DNA of 12,930 nt from Bacteroidota bacterium (GCA_022571135.1 JACZYK010000043.1:1-12930); one strand, 5' to 3'; shown: positions 5,701 through 12,507, counted from the stretch's first letter. A program made the numbers and translations. Notes: generated from the letters alone by a model not told the origin.

Positions 5701-6750
5701 CTTCCAGTCACGATCTGTCAACTTGAGATCCAAAATGTTTCCGCATACCGAGCACGTTTTGCTCGTGTACGCCGCATCGACTCTCTTTAACATCACTCCG
5801 CGCTTCGAGCACACGTGTCCAAGCGTACTCAGGAATTCAGACCACGCAATGTCTGAGGACTTACGGCCCCACATTCTTTGCATCCAGACTCCGGACAGAT
5901 CCTCAACGGCAATGCCGTCGAATTCGTCACAAAGTTCGTGGGCGCTCTTGAATTGCCAGTCCCGTCGCTGATCTACGATCCGGCGCTGGACCCGGGCCAC
6001 TCTCCTCCTGTCGTCCTCGGTGTTCCTTGTGCGCTTACCGCCATTGCGGTTACGCCGCCTTGACAGCCTTCGCTGTGCCCGCCGAAGCTCCCTGAGCGAT
6101 TTGTTTAAGAAACGCGGAGCATCAATGGGAGCTCTGCCGTCAGAAAAGCTCATCGTGTGAATCAATCCCCAGTCAATCCCGATGGGCGCGATTACAGCGT
6201 CCTCATCAGGAATCGTGGGCAACACGATATCTTCGATAACGGAGAAGCAAACCCAGAGGTCTCCGACTCGATCTCGTTTGATTGTCACGGTTTTTATCGT
6301 CCCCGTGACCGGACGCGAAAGCGCAAACTTGTAGTAGTGCTTTCCAATTTTAATTTTGTTACCACCCTCGTACTTCCAGCCATTCTGCTTCAACGTGAAG
6401 CTGGTGTAGAAGCGCGATTTCTTGAATCTTGGCCTTCCTGTTTTGCGGTGCTTCTTACCGGACTTCAATGCTTTAACATAATCGAAGAACCGCGCCCAGC
6501 TTTTGTCCAGGCGCTGAATAACATCCTGCACCGCTTGCGACCCGAGCTGTTGCCAGAACACCTTGCGCTTGCGGAGCTTTGCTATATGCTTCATCAATCG
6601 GTTTGCCCCGAGGTGCTTCCCATACCGTCGGTAGTACCTGTTCTGCAGAGCAAGGCAATGATTCCAGATCGACGCTCCTGCATGAATCCTCTTTACAAGC
6701 TGCTTGTCGCGCTTCGAGCGATAGAGGCGATATTTGAGCGTCCGTCTCAT
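5569..6750 (-). CDS. tnpB: TnpB, RNA-guided nuclease of the IS200/IS605 element
   Basis: TnpB is an RNA-guided DNA endonuclease related to the ancestor of Cas12. It cuts sites next to a short TAM and helps the element persist in the genome. The 393-residue product looks full length: an N-terminal OrfB helix-turn-helix region (MRRTLKYRLYRSKRDKQLVKR, with Trp/Asn in SIWNHCLALQNRYY), a beta-rich wedge at about 105-175, and a RuvC domain. The RuvC acidic triad is present: Asp193 in GIDWG, Glu283 in AVEDL and Asp360 in HDRDVNAAINI. A zinc-binding motif has Cys333, Cys336, Cys351 and Cys353, the last pair in C-x-C spacing. A very basic helix (RRAQRRLSRRRNRNGGKR) lies between RuvC I and II. The start ATG overlaps the restored tnpA stop by ATGA, implying coupled translation. 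No disabling change is visible, unlike tnpA. Confidence 0.95.
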   Translation of the reverse strand: MRRTLKYRLYRSKRDKQLVKRIHAGASIWNHCLALQNRYYRRYGKHLGANRLMKHIAKLRKRKVFWQQLGSQAVQDVIQRLDKSWARFFDYVKALKSGKKHRKTGRPRFKKSRFYTSFTLKQNGWKYEGGNKIKIGKHYYKFALSRPVTGTIKTVTIKRDRVGDLWVCFSVIEDIVLPTIPDEDAVIAPIGIDWGLIHTMSFSDGRAPIDAPRFLNKSLRELRRAQRRLSRRRNRNGGKRTRNTEDDRRRVARVQRRIVDQRRDWQFKSAHELCDEFDGIAVEDLSGVWMQRMWGRKSSDIAWSEFLSTLGHVCSKRGVMLKRVDAAYTSKTCSVCGNILDLKLTDRDWKCQCGAYHDRDVNAAINILGRAFPNQRGDAGGLEEIPSGEAVAA

Positions 6751-7161
6751 ACTTTTAAATTAAGCTCAGGGTATGACAACAGTCTGTCATAGGCCACTTG
6801 CCGAATCGTCCCCGCTGATGTGCCCGATTGTCTCCAGGTAATATGAGCGTGTCCAGAGTGTTGGAATCTTCGTCCGCAAACTCTTGAACTCCTGTCGCAT
6901 GACCCGGGACGTGTATCCCTTGAACTGTTGAACGATATAATGCGGAGCGTTTCCTGGATTCGTCTTGACAAACAAGTGCAGGTGATCCGGCGTTATCTCC
7001 ATCCTGTAAATCACAACTCCTATGTCCGCCGCTTTCTCCGTCAACAACTCTCTGAGCCTAGACTCGATCTCGCCCACCAGCACCCTGCGTCTGTACTTCG
7101 GGCACCAAATGATGTGATACCCGACGTTGTAAATCGTATTTGAACTTATTTTCCATCTCAT
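6747..7161 (-). pseudogene. tnpA: TnpA, Y1 HUH transposase with a frameshift before the catalytic tyrosine
   Basis: Single-strand transposase of the IS200/IS605 family. From the ATG at 7161 the frame gives YNVGYHIIWCPKYRRRVLVG at 11-30 and the HUH metal motif His60-Leu-His62 in TPDHLHLF. It continues through KIPTLWTRSYYLETIGHIS at 98-116, then GDDSASGL and stops at 6787, for 124 residues. Relatives continue after GHIS with a helix such as xxTIRQYxxxQ that carries the nucleophilic tyrosine. That continuation (AGTIRQ...) is present in another frame and runs to a TGA at 6747-6749 that overlaps the tnpB ATG. The break lies near the CCCC at 6810-6813 (+ strand) and looks like a 2-base deletion (or 1-base insertion). 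The restored tail reads RQVAYDRL rather than RQY, so the tyrosine position may also have changed. Programmed frameshifting or a sequencing error are alternatives. Confidence 0.85.
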
Positions 7162-7218
7162 ATAGCACCATACAAGCGCCAGTCTTATAAATTTTAGGTT
7201 GTATTAAGAAAATTTATT

Positions 7219-7255
7219 CCCGCAGCTAAAGCTGGGGGCTTTCTTTTTGCGATAA
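7219..7255 (-). repeat. IS left end: subterminal hairpin and guide
   Basis: On the + strand, CCC(7219-7221)-G-CAGC-TAAA-GCTG-GGGG(7235-7238) has the same plan as the right end: a bulged G and a TAAA loop. The lower stem is CAGC/GCTG instead of CGAC/GTCG, so both strands of the stem have changed together. Read on the minus strand, AAAG (7239-7242) immediately precedes the hairpin. The outer cleavage point is uncertain (TTAT, TTAA or TTAC between 7252 and 7275). The remaining gap to rluD (7276-7370) shows no gene. Confidence 0.8.
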
Positions 7256-7370
7256 TCTTTAATGCGTCATCGTAATTTCTCCTTCATGCCGATCCCGTGG
7301 GCTTTAAGGGGCGAACACCGTAACATGCTCCTGTGCGGCTTTCCTTCGAATTCTCTTTCAGCGGCTGACC

Positions 7371-8453
7371 ATGTCCGAGCCCGAACAACAGGAAGTATCC
7401 GTCCGATTCGACGTGCCTACGGGATACGGCGACGATGCCCGCCTGGATGTCTATCTGACTGCGAGTATCCAAAACGCCACACGGGCCAAGGTCCAGAAGG
7501 CCATCAAAGAGGGCAGGATCACCGTCAATGGAAGACTGGTCAAAAAAGCATCCCACATCGTGCAGGCGCGTGACCGTATTGAATGCCGACTGATGAAGCC
7601 GCCCCCTATGGAGGTACTCCCGGAGCCCATCCCTCTGGATATTGCCTTCGAGGACGACGATCTGCTGATCGTCAACAAGCCCGCCGGAATGGTCGTACAC
7701 CCGGCCTACGCGAATCGAACCGGCACGCTCGTCAACGCCGTCCTGCACCATATCGACGCCAGAGGGTTCTCACTCGACGAGACGCGCTCGGACGATCTTA
7801 CGGACGACGAAGTTGGCCTGTCCGTTATCAATGCGGCCTCGCAAGCGGTCGGAGATCCTTCCATACGTCCGGGAATCGTTCATCGCCTGGACAAAGACAC
7901 CAGTGGACTACTGGTCGTTGCGAAGAATGACGTGGCTCATACCCGGCTGGCGAAGCAGTTTGCCGAACGCACCGTTCGACGCCGATATCAGGCCGTCGTA
8001 TGGGGCGTACCGGATCCCGCCGAAGGACGGATCGAGAATTATCTCGGTCGTGATCCCAGAGACCGACGCCGAGTCACCACGGTCGATGAATCGAAGGGAA
8101 AGAGAGCCGTAACCCACTTCAGAACGATTGAACGATTCGGGCATACAGCGCTGCTCGAGTTTCGACTGGAAACCGGCAGAACCCATCAGATTCGCATCCA
8201 TGCGCTTTCGATTGGACACCCCGTATTCGGTGATCCCACATACGGGGGAGATCGGATTCGATACGGTCGACAGTCGGGATCCAGGAAAGCCTTCTTCAGG
8301 AATCTTTTCGCGCATCTTCAGCGTCAGGCTCTCCATGCCGCATCGCTCGGGTTCAGACACCCTTCAACGGGCGAGGAAGTCGATTTTGTCGCTCCGATTC
8401 CGGAGGACATGGCATACGTGATCGATCGGCTCGCGGCCGTCGATCGGTTCTGA
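7371..8453 (+). CDS. rluD: RluA/RluD-family 23S rRNA pseudouridine synthase
   Basis: Converts specific uridines of large-subunit rRNA to pseudouridine; the RluD type acts on helix 69. Residues 24-72 form an S4 RNA-binding domain (RLDVYLTASIQNATRAKVQKAI...GRITVNGR). The catalytic domain follows from about 90, with LLIVNKPAGMVVHPA at 98-112. The catalytic motif HRLDKDTSGL at 171-180 has Asp174 as the conserved catalytic aspartate, and RLETGRTHQIRIH is at 265-277. The 360-residue length exceeds the approximately 325 of E. coli RluD. A stretch of about 30 residues before the catalytic motif (133-163, RGFSLDETRSDDLTDDEV...) looks like an insertion. The ATG at 7371 has only a weak ribosome site. 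The exact member (RluD versus RluA/RluC type) is inferred from the S4 domain and motif form. Confidence 0.93.
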   Translation: MSEPEQQEVSVRFDVPTGYGDDARLDVYLTASIQNATRAKVQKAIKEGRITVNGRLVKKASHIVQARDRIECRLMKPPPMEVLPEPIPLDIAFEDDDLLIVNKPAGMVVHPAYANRTGTLVNAVLHHIDARGFSLDETRSDDLTDDEVGLSVINAASQAVGDPSIRPGIVHRLDKDTSGLLVVAKNDVAHTRLAKQFAERTVRRRYQAVVWGVPDPAEGRIENYLGRDPRDRRRVTTVDESKGKRAVTHFRTIERFGHTALLEFRLETGRTHQIRIHALSIGHPVFGDPTYGGDRIRYGRQSGSRKAFFRNLFAHLQRQALHAASLGFRHPSTGEEVDFVAPIPEDMAYVIDRLAAVDRF

Positions 8454-8512
8454 CTTTCTTGAGGCCGAGCGGAGGGCGACAGGGACCCGCCTCTGGGCGA
8501 CATGGTCCTGGA

Positions 8513-8543
8513 CACCCCGGTCCGGATGCGCCGGACACGGGTG
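8513..8543 (+). other. Strong imperfect hairpin in the rluD-ptsN gap
   Basis: CACCC-cg-GTCCGG-ATGCG-CCGGAC-ac-GGGTG gives 11 base pairs with one 2x2 internal loop. No U-run follows in either direction (GACGCTTGATC on the right), so it is not a canonical intrinsic terminator. It may be a 3' stabilising structure for rluD mRNA or part of the ptsN leader. The rest of the 224-bp gap (8454-8677) has no recognised gene. An AT-rich stretch near 8566-8600 could hold a promoter, but no clear boxes were found. Confidence 0.6.
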
Positions 8544-8677
8544 ACGCTTGATCGACACCTGGCGGGATATCTGTTAAATTGTCGTGCAGATATCAATTTC
8601 TGTACCCAGACAGGGATTTCTTGGTAGATTGGCGACCTACCGAAGCTCGTCCAAAAGGCCTGAAACGTGACATTGAC

Positions 8678-9148
8678 ATGCAAATTAGTGAGTTACTGAG
8701 CGAGCAGTATACCTTGGTCGGCATTCCACCGGGCGACAAGAAATCCGTGATTTCGAACCTCATCGATGTTCTGAAGGGGCATCCGTCGGTAAAAGACCTG
8801 GAAGCCGTTCGTACGGCCGTTCATGATAGAGAAGCGGTCATGTCGACCGGCGTCGGAAACGGTCTCGCCATCCCGCACGCCAAAACGTCCGCTGTGGACG
8901 ATACCGTCGCGGTGCTGGCCGTGACACAAGGACCGGTCGAATTCGATGCGATCGACGGGGAACCGGTCCGAATACTGTTTCTCCTGGTCGGCACCCCCGA
9001 GTCGAAATCATCGCACGTACGCATTCTCAGCCGCATCTCGAGATTGATGAATCTAAAGAGATTTCGAGAACAACTATTGAGCGCAGAAACGGGAAGCGAC
9101 CTTCTTTCATTTCTGTCCGATCGAGAGAATCAATTGCGCGAGAGTTGA
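8678..9148 (+). CDS. ptsN: PTS EIIA domain protein, PtsN/fructose-mannitol type
   Basis: Single-domain EIIA protein that accepts phosphate on a histidine. In the nitrogen-PTS branch it has regulatory roles rather than sugar transport. The 156-residue product matches the PtsN family. The hallmark phospho-histidine block STGVGNGLAIPHAK (56-69) gives His67 as active residue. Later family features are GPVEFDAIDGEPVRILFLLV (85-104) and a helix with SSHVRILSRISRLM (111-124). The open frame extends back to 8579, but the upstream 33 codons do not resemble the family. The ATG at 8678 gives the usual MQISELLSEQ start. No other PTS gene is in the window, so partners are unknown. It is followed by hisS with a 52-bp gap. 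Confidence 0.9.
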   Translation: MQISELLSEQYTLVGIPPGDKKSVISNLIDVLKGHPSVKDLEAVRTAVHDREAVMSTGVGNGLAIPHAKTSAVDDTVAVLAVTQGPVEFDAIDGEPVRILFLLVGTPESKSSHVRILSRISRLMNLKRFREQLLSAETGSDLLSFLSDRENQLRES

Positions 9149-9200
9149 CATCCGCCCGTCGAACGATCAAATTCGGAGGGGGAAACAGGCGTCAGTAGAC

Positions 9201-10487
9201 ATGACAAAGGGATTTCGGAATATTACGGGCACGTTTGACATTCTGCCGGACAGGTACACGTCCGACGGATCAACCGTCGAGTCGTCGGGCGCGTGGAGGT
9301 ACGTCGAGAGACGGATTTGCGATGTGATGGCCAGGTACGGATTCCGGGAAATCCGAACGCCTATTTTCGAGCCCACCGAGCTGATTGCTCGCGGAGTCGG
9401 GCAGTTGACGGATATCGTCTCGAAAGAGATGTTCACATTTGAGCGTGGAGATACGAATTACGCACTGAGACCGGAACTGACGGCTCCCGTTATGCGGGCG
9501 TATCTACAGCACCACCTGGATCAGAGGGGAGGCGTTCAGAAATTGTTCTACATGGGGCCCTGTTTCAGGGCTGAGCGGCCACAGAAAGGAAGGTATAGGC
9601 AGTTCCACCAGTTTGGCGCCGAGATCATGGGAACCGACGATGCCCGTTCGGATGCGGAGACGATAGCTCTCATGATGGAGATATACAGGGTGCTTGGTCT
9701 GAAGCAATTCAAACTGCGTCTGAACTCCCTGGGTGACGAGCACAGCCGACCTAAATACAGGGAGGCCCTGACGAAATATTTTGAGCCTTATGCGAATGAT
9801 CTCTCGCAGACGAGTCGACAGCGTCTTCAATCGAATCCACTCCGAATCCTGGATACGAAGATCGAGAGGGAACGCGAGTTGCTGAGCGGTGCTCCGACAC
9901 TGCTCGAGTTCATCGACGACGACAGCAGGAAACACTACGAATCGGTCAAGGCCTGCCTGGATGACCTCGGAATTGTGTTCGAGGAGGATCCGTTTCTGGT
10001 GCGTGGTCTGGACTACTATACCAGAACGGCTTACGAACTGGAAAGTCCGAATGTAGGTGCGCAGAGTGCCCTCGCCGGTGGCGGCCGATACGATCTCCTA
10101 GCCATGGAAGTCGGAAACGACACCCCGGTTCCGGCTGTCGGATTCGCAGCCGGATTCGAACGCCTCTTTCTTGCCCTGGCTGCCGAAGGCGTAACCTTTC
10201 CCGATTCAGACTCCGTAGAAGTATTCATTGTCGCCCTGGGGGATCGGGCGCAGCAATGGGCTTTTGGCGAGGCCGTCAGGCTTCGGGCGCATGGTCTTTC
10301 GGTTGCCTATGATCTTCGGGGTCGTTCCATGAAGGCGCAGATGCGCGAGGCCAACAGACAGGGTGCCGCCAAGGTTGTCATCGTCGGTGATGATGAGCTG
10401 GACGTAGGTATTGCGATACTTCGCGATATGGACACGGGGGATCAGGGCTCCGTAGAGCTGAGCGCTATACGAGACGCCCTGAAATGA
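9201..10487 (+). CDS. hisS: Histidyl-tRNA synthetase
   Basis: Class II aminoacyl-tRNA synthetase that charges tRNA-His. The 428-residue product is the usual length. The N terminus has RNITGTFDILP (6-16), a version of the family's RG..D.lP start. Motif 1 is near TPIFEPTELIARGVG at 53-67, and ALRPELTAPVMRAY is at 88-101. Motif 2 is FYMGPCFRAERPQKGRYRQFHQFG at 116-139. The HisRS-specific loop LVRGLDYYTRTAYE lies at 266-279, ALAGGGRYD at 290-298 and motif 3 VGFAAGFERL at 313-322. The C-terminal anticodon domain (about 335-428) contains GRSMKAQMREANRQGA. That GRSMKAQMKxA form identifies true HisS rather than HisZ. A purine-rich GGAGGGGG lies upstream at about 9176-9183, far from the ATG. lgt begins 14 bp after its stop. 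Confidence 0.98.
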   Translation: MTKGFRNITGTFDILPDRYTSDGSTVESSGAWRYVERRICDVMARYGFREIRTPIFEPTELIARGVGQLTDIVSKEMFTFERGDTNYALRPELTAPVMRAYLQHHLDQRGGVQKLFYMGPCFRAERPQKGRYRQFHQFGAEIMGTDDARSDAETIALMMEIYRVLGLKQFKLRLNSLGDEHSRPKYREALTKYFEPYANDLSQTSRQRLQSNPLRILDTKIERERELLSGAPTLLEFIDDDSRKHYESVKACLDDLGIVFEEDPFLVRGLDYYTRTAYELESPNVGAQSALAGGGRYDLLAMEVGNDTPVPAVGFAAGFERLFLALAAEGVTFPDSDSVEVFIVALGDRAQQWAFGEAVRLRAHGLSVAYDLRGRSMKAQMREANRQGAAKVVIVGDDELDVGIAILRDMDTGDQGSVELSAIRDALK

Positions 10488-10501
10488 TAACCGGAGATTA
10501 G

Positions 10502-11482
10502 ATGTATCCACGTATCAGCGATCTTTTCAACGATCTCTTCGGCTTCAGTCTGCCGTTTCCGATTTACTCTTTCGGGTTTATGGTTGCCGCCGCCATGATG
10601 ACGGCGGCCTGGCTCCTTCAGAAGGAGCTGGACCGCCTACACGGGATCGGTCGCATCGGTTCAATCCGGATACCGGATCCAAAGCCGTCCAAGAAGGGCA
10701 AAAAAGGACGGAAGAAGTCGTTCGTCGAGACGAGCCCGTCTTACCTGGTAGGGACGATGACGGTTCTGGCCGTCGTGGCTGGATTTGCCGGCGCGAAGCT
10801 GTTCCACATTCTGGAGAATCTGGGCGATTTCTTTATGAATCCGCTTGGAATGATCTTTTCGACGGGCGGCTTCACTTTCTACGGAGGACTTATTCTGGCT
10901 ACGGTCGCCATAGCCAGATTTGTCAAAAGAAAAGGACTATCCGTACCTGTTGTCGCCGATGCTTTTGCGCCGGGATTGATGCTCGGATATGGAATCGGGC
11001 GTATCGGATGTCAGCTTTCCGGCGACGGCGATTGGGGAATAGCGTCCAATATGGCGGCGCAGCCCGGATGGGTGCCCACCTGGCTGTGGGCGGAGACTTA
11101 CCCAAACAATATCCTGGGTATCGATCTTGCGGCCGCGCCGGTTTATCCAACGCCGATTTACGAGACCGCGGCGGCCGTAGTGCTCTTCTCAATCCTGTTC
11201 CGCCTGCGGAATCATACCCACATCGCGGGTTGGTTATTCTGGTTGTACATCGCGCTGAACGGATTGGAGAGATTTTTCATCGAGAAAATCAGGGTAAACA
11301 ACCGGTTCGACGTTCTTGGGATCACCATGACGCAGGCGGAGATCATTGCGGTGCTTCTGATCGTGGCCGGATGCGCCGGAATGTGGAAGCTGTGGCGTCC
11401 CAGACAAATGGGTTCGGAGTCTGCGCCCGTCGGCGACGCTGCGCTCGTCGGAGACGCTACATCCGAACCAGTGGCCTCGTGA
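10502..11482 (+). CDS. lgt: Prolipoprotein diacylglyceryl transferase
   Basis: Inner-membrane enzyme that transfers diacylglycerol from phosphatidylglycerol to the lipobox cysteine of prolipoproteins, the first step of lipoprotein maturation. Membrane spans are visible at about 20-40, 82-105, 122-140, 150-170, 219-235, 240-258 and 276-296. Key motifs are STGGFTFYGGL (120-130), GYGIGRIGCQLSGDGDWG (162-179, with the conserved Arg167), PTPIYE (216-221) and LERFFIEKIRVN (255-266, with a conserved Arg). Compared with E. coli, Tyr127 replaces the HGG histidine and Cys170 replaces the GRIGN asparagine; I recall both as normal in Bacteroidota-type Lgt. A lysine-rich block (PKPSKKGKKGRKK, 60-72) extends the loop after the first span. 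The tail (303-326) is low-complexity with two GDA(A/T) units. GGAG lies 5 bases before the ATG. Only 14 bp separate it from hisS, suggesting one operon. Its last 26 bp overlap the convergent gene. Confidence 0.96.
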   Translation: MYPRISDLFNDLFGFSLPFPIYSFGFMVAAAMMTAAWLLQKELDRLHGIGRIGSIRIPDPKPSKKGKKGRKKSFVETSPSYLVGTMTVLAVVAGFAGAKLFHILENLGDFFMNPLGMIFSTGGFTFYGGLILATVAIARFVKRKGLSVPVVADAFAPGLMLGYGIGRIGCQLSGDGDWGIASNMAAQPGWVPTWLWAETYPNNILGIDLAAAPVYPTPIYETAAAVVLFSILFRLRNHTHIAGWLFWLYIALNGLERFFIEKIRVNNRFDVLGITMTQAEIIAVLLIVAGCAGMWKLWRPRQMGSESAPVGDAALVGDATSEPVAS

Positions 11483-12332
11483 GACACGTGGGTCCACCGT
11501 GCCCTTTCAGAGAGATCTCGGCGCCCGGATACGTGACGACTTCGATTCCGCGTGATTCGATTCTCCGACGTGTCTCCGGATTTCCATCGGCCATCAGGGC
11601 GAGCGATGGGGAGAGCGCCAGAACGTTACATCCGAGCGTTTCGAACTCGTCGTCGGGAACCTCTAACAGATCGTATCCGGCATCGAGGAGCCGCCGGCGA
11701 AAGGGCACCGGAAGCAGTCTGCTGTAAACGACGGCACTGCGCGTTCCTATCGGACTGATGAGCGACATCAGGTGCATCACGTCGTCGGGACCGTTCCAGT
11801 GTGGAAGCGGGACGCTGATGATCTCATCTATTCCTTCGCCCGCAAGTTCGAGCAGCTGCCTGATTCCCTCCCGATTCGAGCGATAACTCTCTCCTACGAC
11901 CAGCAAATTCTTGTCCAGCCAGAGGATGTCTCCAGCCTCGAGTAAACCGGGCGGAATAATGCGTCCCAGGACCGGGATATCCGTTGCCCGGCAGAACCGC
12001 TCAACGGCCGAGGGTTCATCTGAGCGTTCCTTTTTTCCCATTCGGCAGATCAGCACGCCGTCGCCGATGGTCATGGCCGGATCGTGGACATAAATCGAAT
12101 CTATCCCCGCGCGGTTGTCGGAGGGGAGGAAATGCTTTGTGACGGAGGCCGACTCGAGACGATCGACGAATGTATCGTAATCCGCACAGGCGCGAAGGAA
12201 GTTGGGTGCTTCACTGTAGCCGAACGATCGCCAGACCGAGTCGAGATGATTCTGAGACCGGAAAGCGTCGCTTGCATGCTTGAGAAGCACATGTTTCAAC
12301 GGCGCCACCATAGAGCGAGAAAATACTTTCAT
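11457..12332 (-). CDS. Amidinotransferase/dimethylargininase (DDAH)-superfamily guanidine-modifying hydrolase
   Basis: Member of the pentein-fold superfamily (arginine deiminase, DDAH, amidinotransferases), which acts on guanidino groups through a Cys-His-Glu/Asp set. From the ATG at 12332 the product is 291 residues. It has PLKHVLLKHASDAF (11-24) as a typical first strand; HDPAMTIGDGVLICRMGKKER (83-103) with the family-type D.a...g.g.i..rm..k.R block; LEAGDILWL (131-139) with Glu132/Asp135; and DVMHLMSLISPIG (184-196) with likely catalytic His187. LGCNVLAL (233-240) follows, and GHGGPTCLTRPLVR (277-290) carries the probable nucleophile Cys283. The frame continues to an ATG at 12407, but the extra 25 residues do not look like family. 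The substrate (methylarginine, arginine or other) is undecided. It converges on lgt and overlaps its end by 26 bp, and it is divergent from rlmB. Confidence 0.82.
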   Translation of the reverse strand: MKVFSRSMVAPLKHVLLKHASDAFRSQNHLDSVWRSFGYSEAPNFLRACADYDTFVDRLESASVTKHFLPSDNRAGIDSIYVHDPAMTIGDGVLICRMGKKERSDEPSAVERFCRATDIPVLGRIIPPGLLEAGDILWLDKNLLVVGESYRSNREGIRQLLELAGEGIDEIISVPLPHWNGPDDVMHLMSLISPIGTRSAVVYSRLLPVPFRRRLLDAGYDLLEVPDDEFETLGCNVLALSPSLALMADGNPETRRRIESRGIEVVTYPGAEISLKGHGGPTCLTRPLVRM

Positions 12333-12431
12333 GAAACCGGATCTCGTAACGGCCAATTGGCGACTGAAGTGAGAAGATAGGCACTCGGCCAAAAGAGGAG
12401 TCTGCACGGTTTCGTAGGCATCGAGCAGGCC

Positions 12432-12444
12432 GGAATAGTATTCC
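12432..12444. promoter_or_regulatory. Palindrome in the divergent DDAH-like/rlmB promoter region
   Basis: GGAATA-G-TATTCC is a perfect 6+6 dyad around one central base, lying about midway between the two divergent starts (12332 and 12508). Position and symmetry fit an operator for a dimeric repressor, or a -10 region readable both ways. A 13-bp dyad in a 175-bp AT-rich gap can also arise by chance. Confidence 0.3.
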
Positions 12445-12507
12445 TATTTACATGTCTCCGGTAGTACTTTCGATGGATCGGAATCGCAACGGGGAAAGGA
12501 TTATCGT

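Larger units (their letters stand above)
5529..7255 (-). mobile_element. IS200/IS605-family insertion sequence (right boundary uncertain)
   Basis: The element carries tnpA and tnpB on the minus strand between two subterminal hairpins and lacks long terminal inverted repeats, as expected for this single-strand-transposing family. Its right end is on the left of the window, with terminal TCAA at 5529-5532. Its left end lies near 7219-7272. Guide tetranucleotides precede each hairpin, as in IS608: AAAG at 7239-7242 and GAAT at the right end. Candidate left cleavage tetranucleotides, read on the minus strand, are TTAT (7252-7255), TTAA (7259-7262) and TTAC (7272-7275). The AAAG guide would favour TTAC, but its spacing is long. 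The insertion lies between the divergent peptidase and rluD genes and interrupts neither. tnpA appears frameshifted and tnpB appears intact. Confidence 0.93.

Noticed and set aside
6157..6792. 211-codon plus-strand frame antisense to tnpB
   Set aside because: It lies wholly opposite a well-conserved TnpB coding sequence. The translation has no domain features and is explained as a shadow.
5529..7255. Target-site duplication around the IS
   Set aside because: This family inserts without duplicating the target, and no convincing direct repeat flanks the element.
8579..8677. Longer start for the PtsN-like protein at 8579
   Set aside because: The 33 extra residues are not family-like. MQISELLSEQ at 8678 is the usual EIIA start.
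12333..12407. Longer start for the DDAH-like protein at 12407
   Set aside because: The extra 25 residues show no similarity to the family and use up part of the divergent promoter gap. The ATG at 12332 precedes the conserved first strand.
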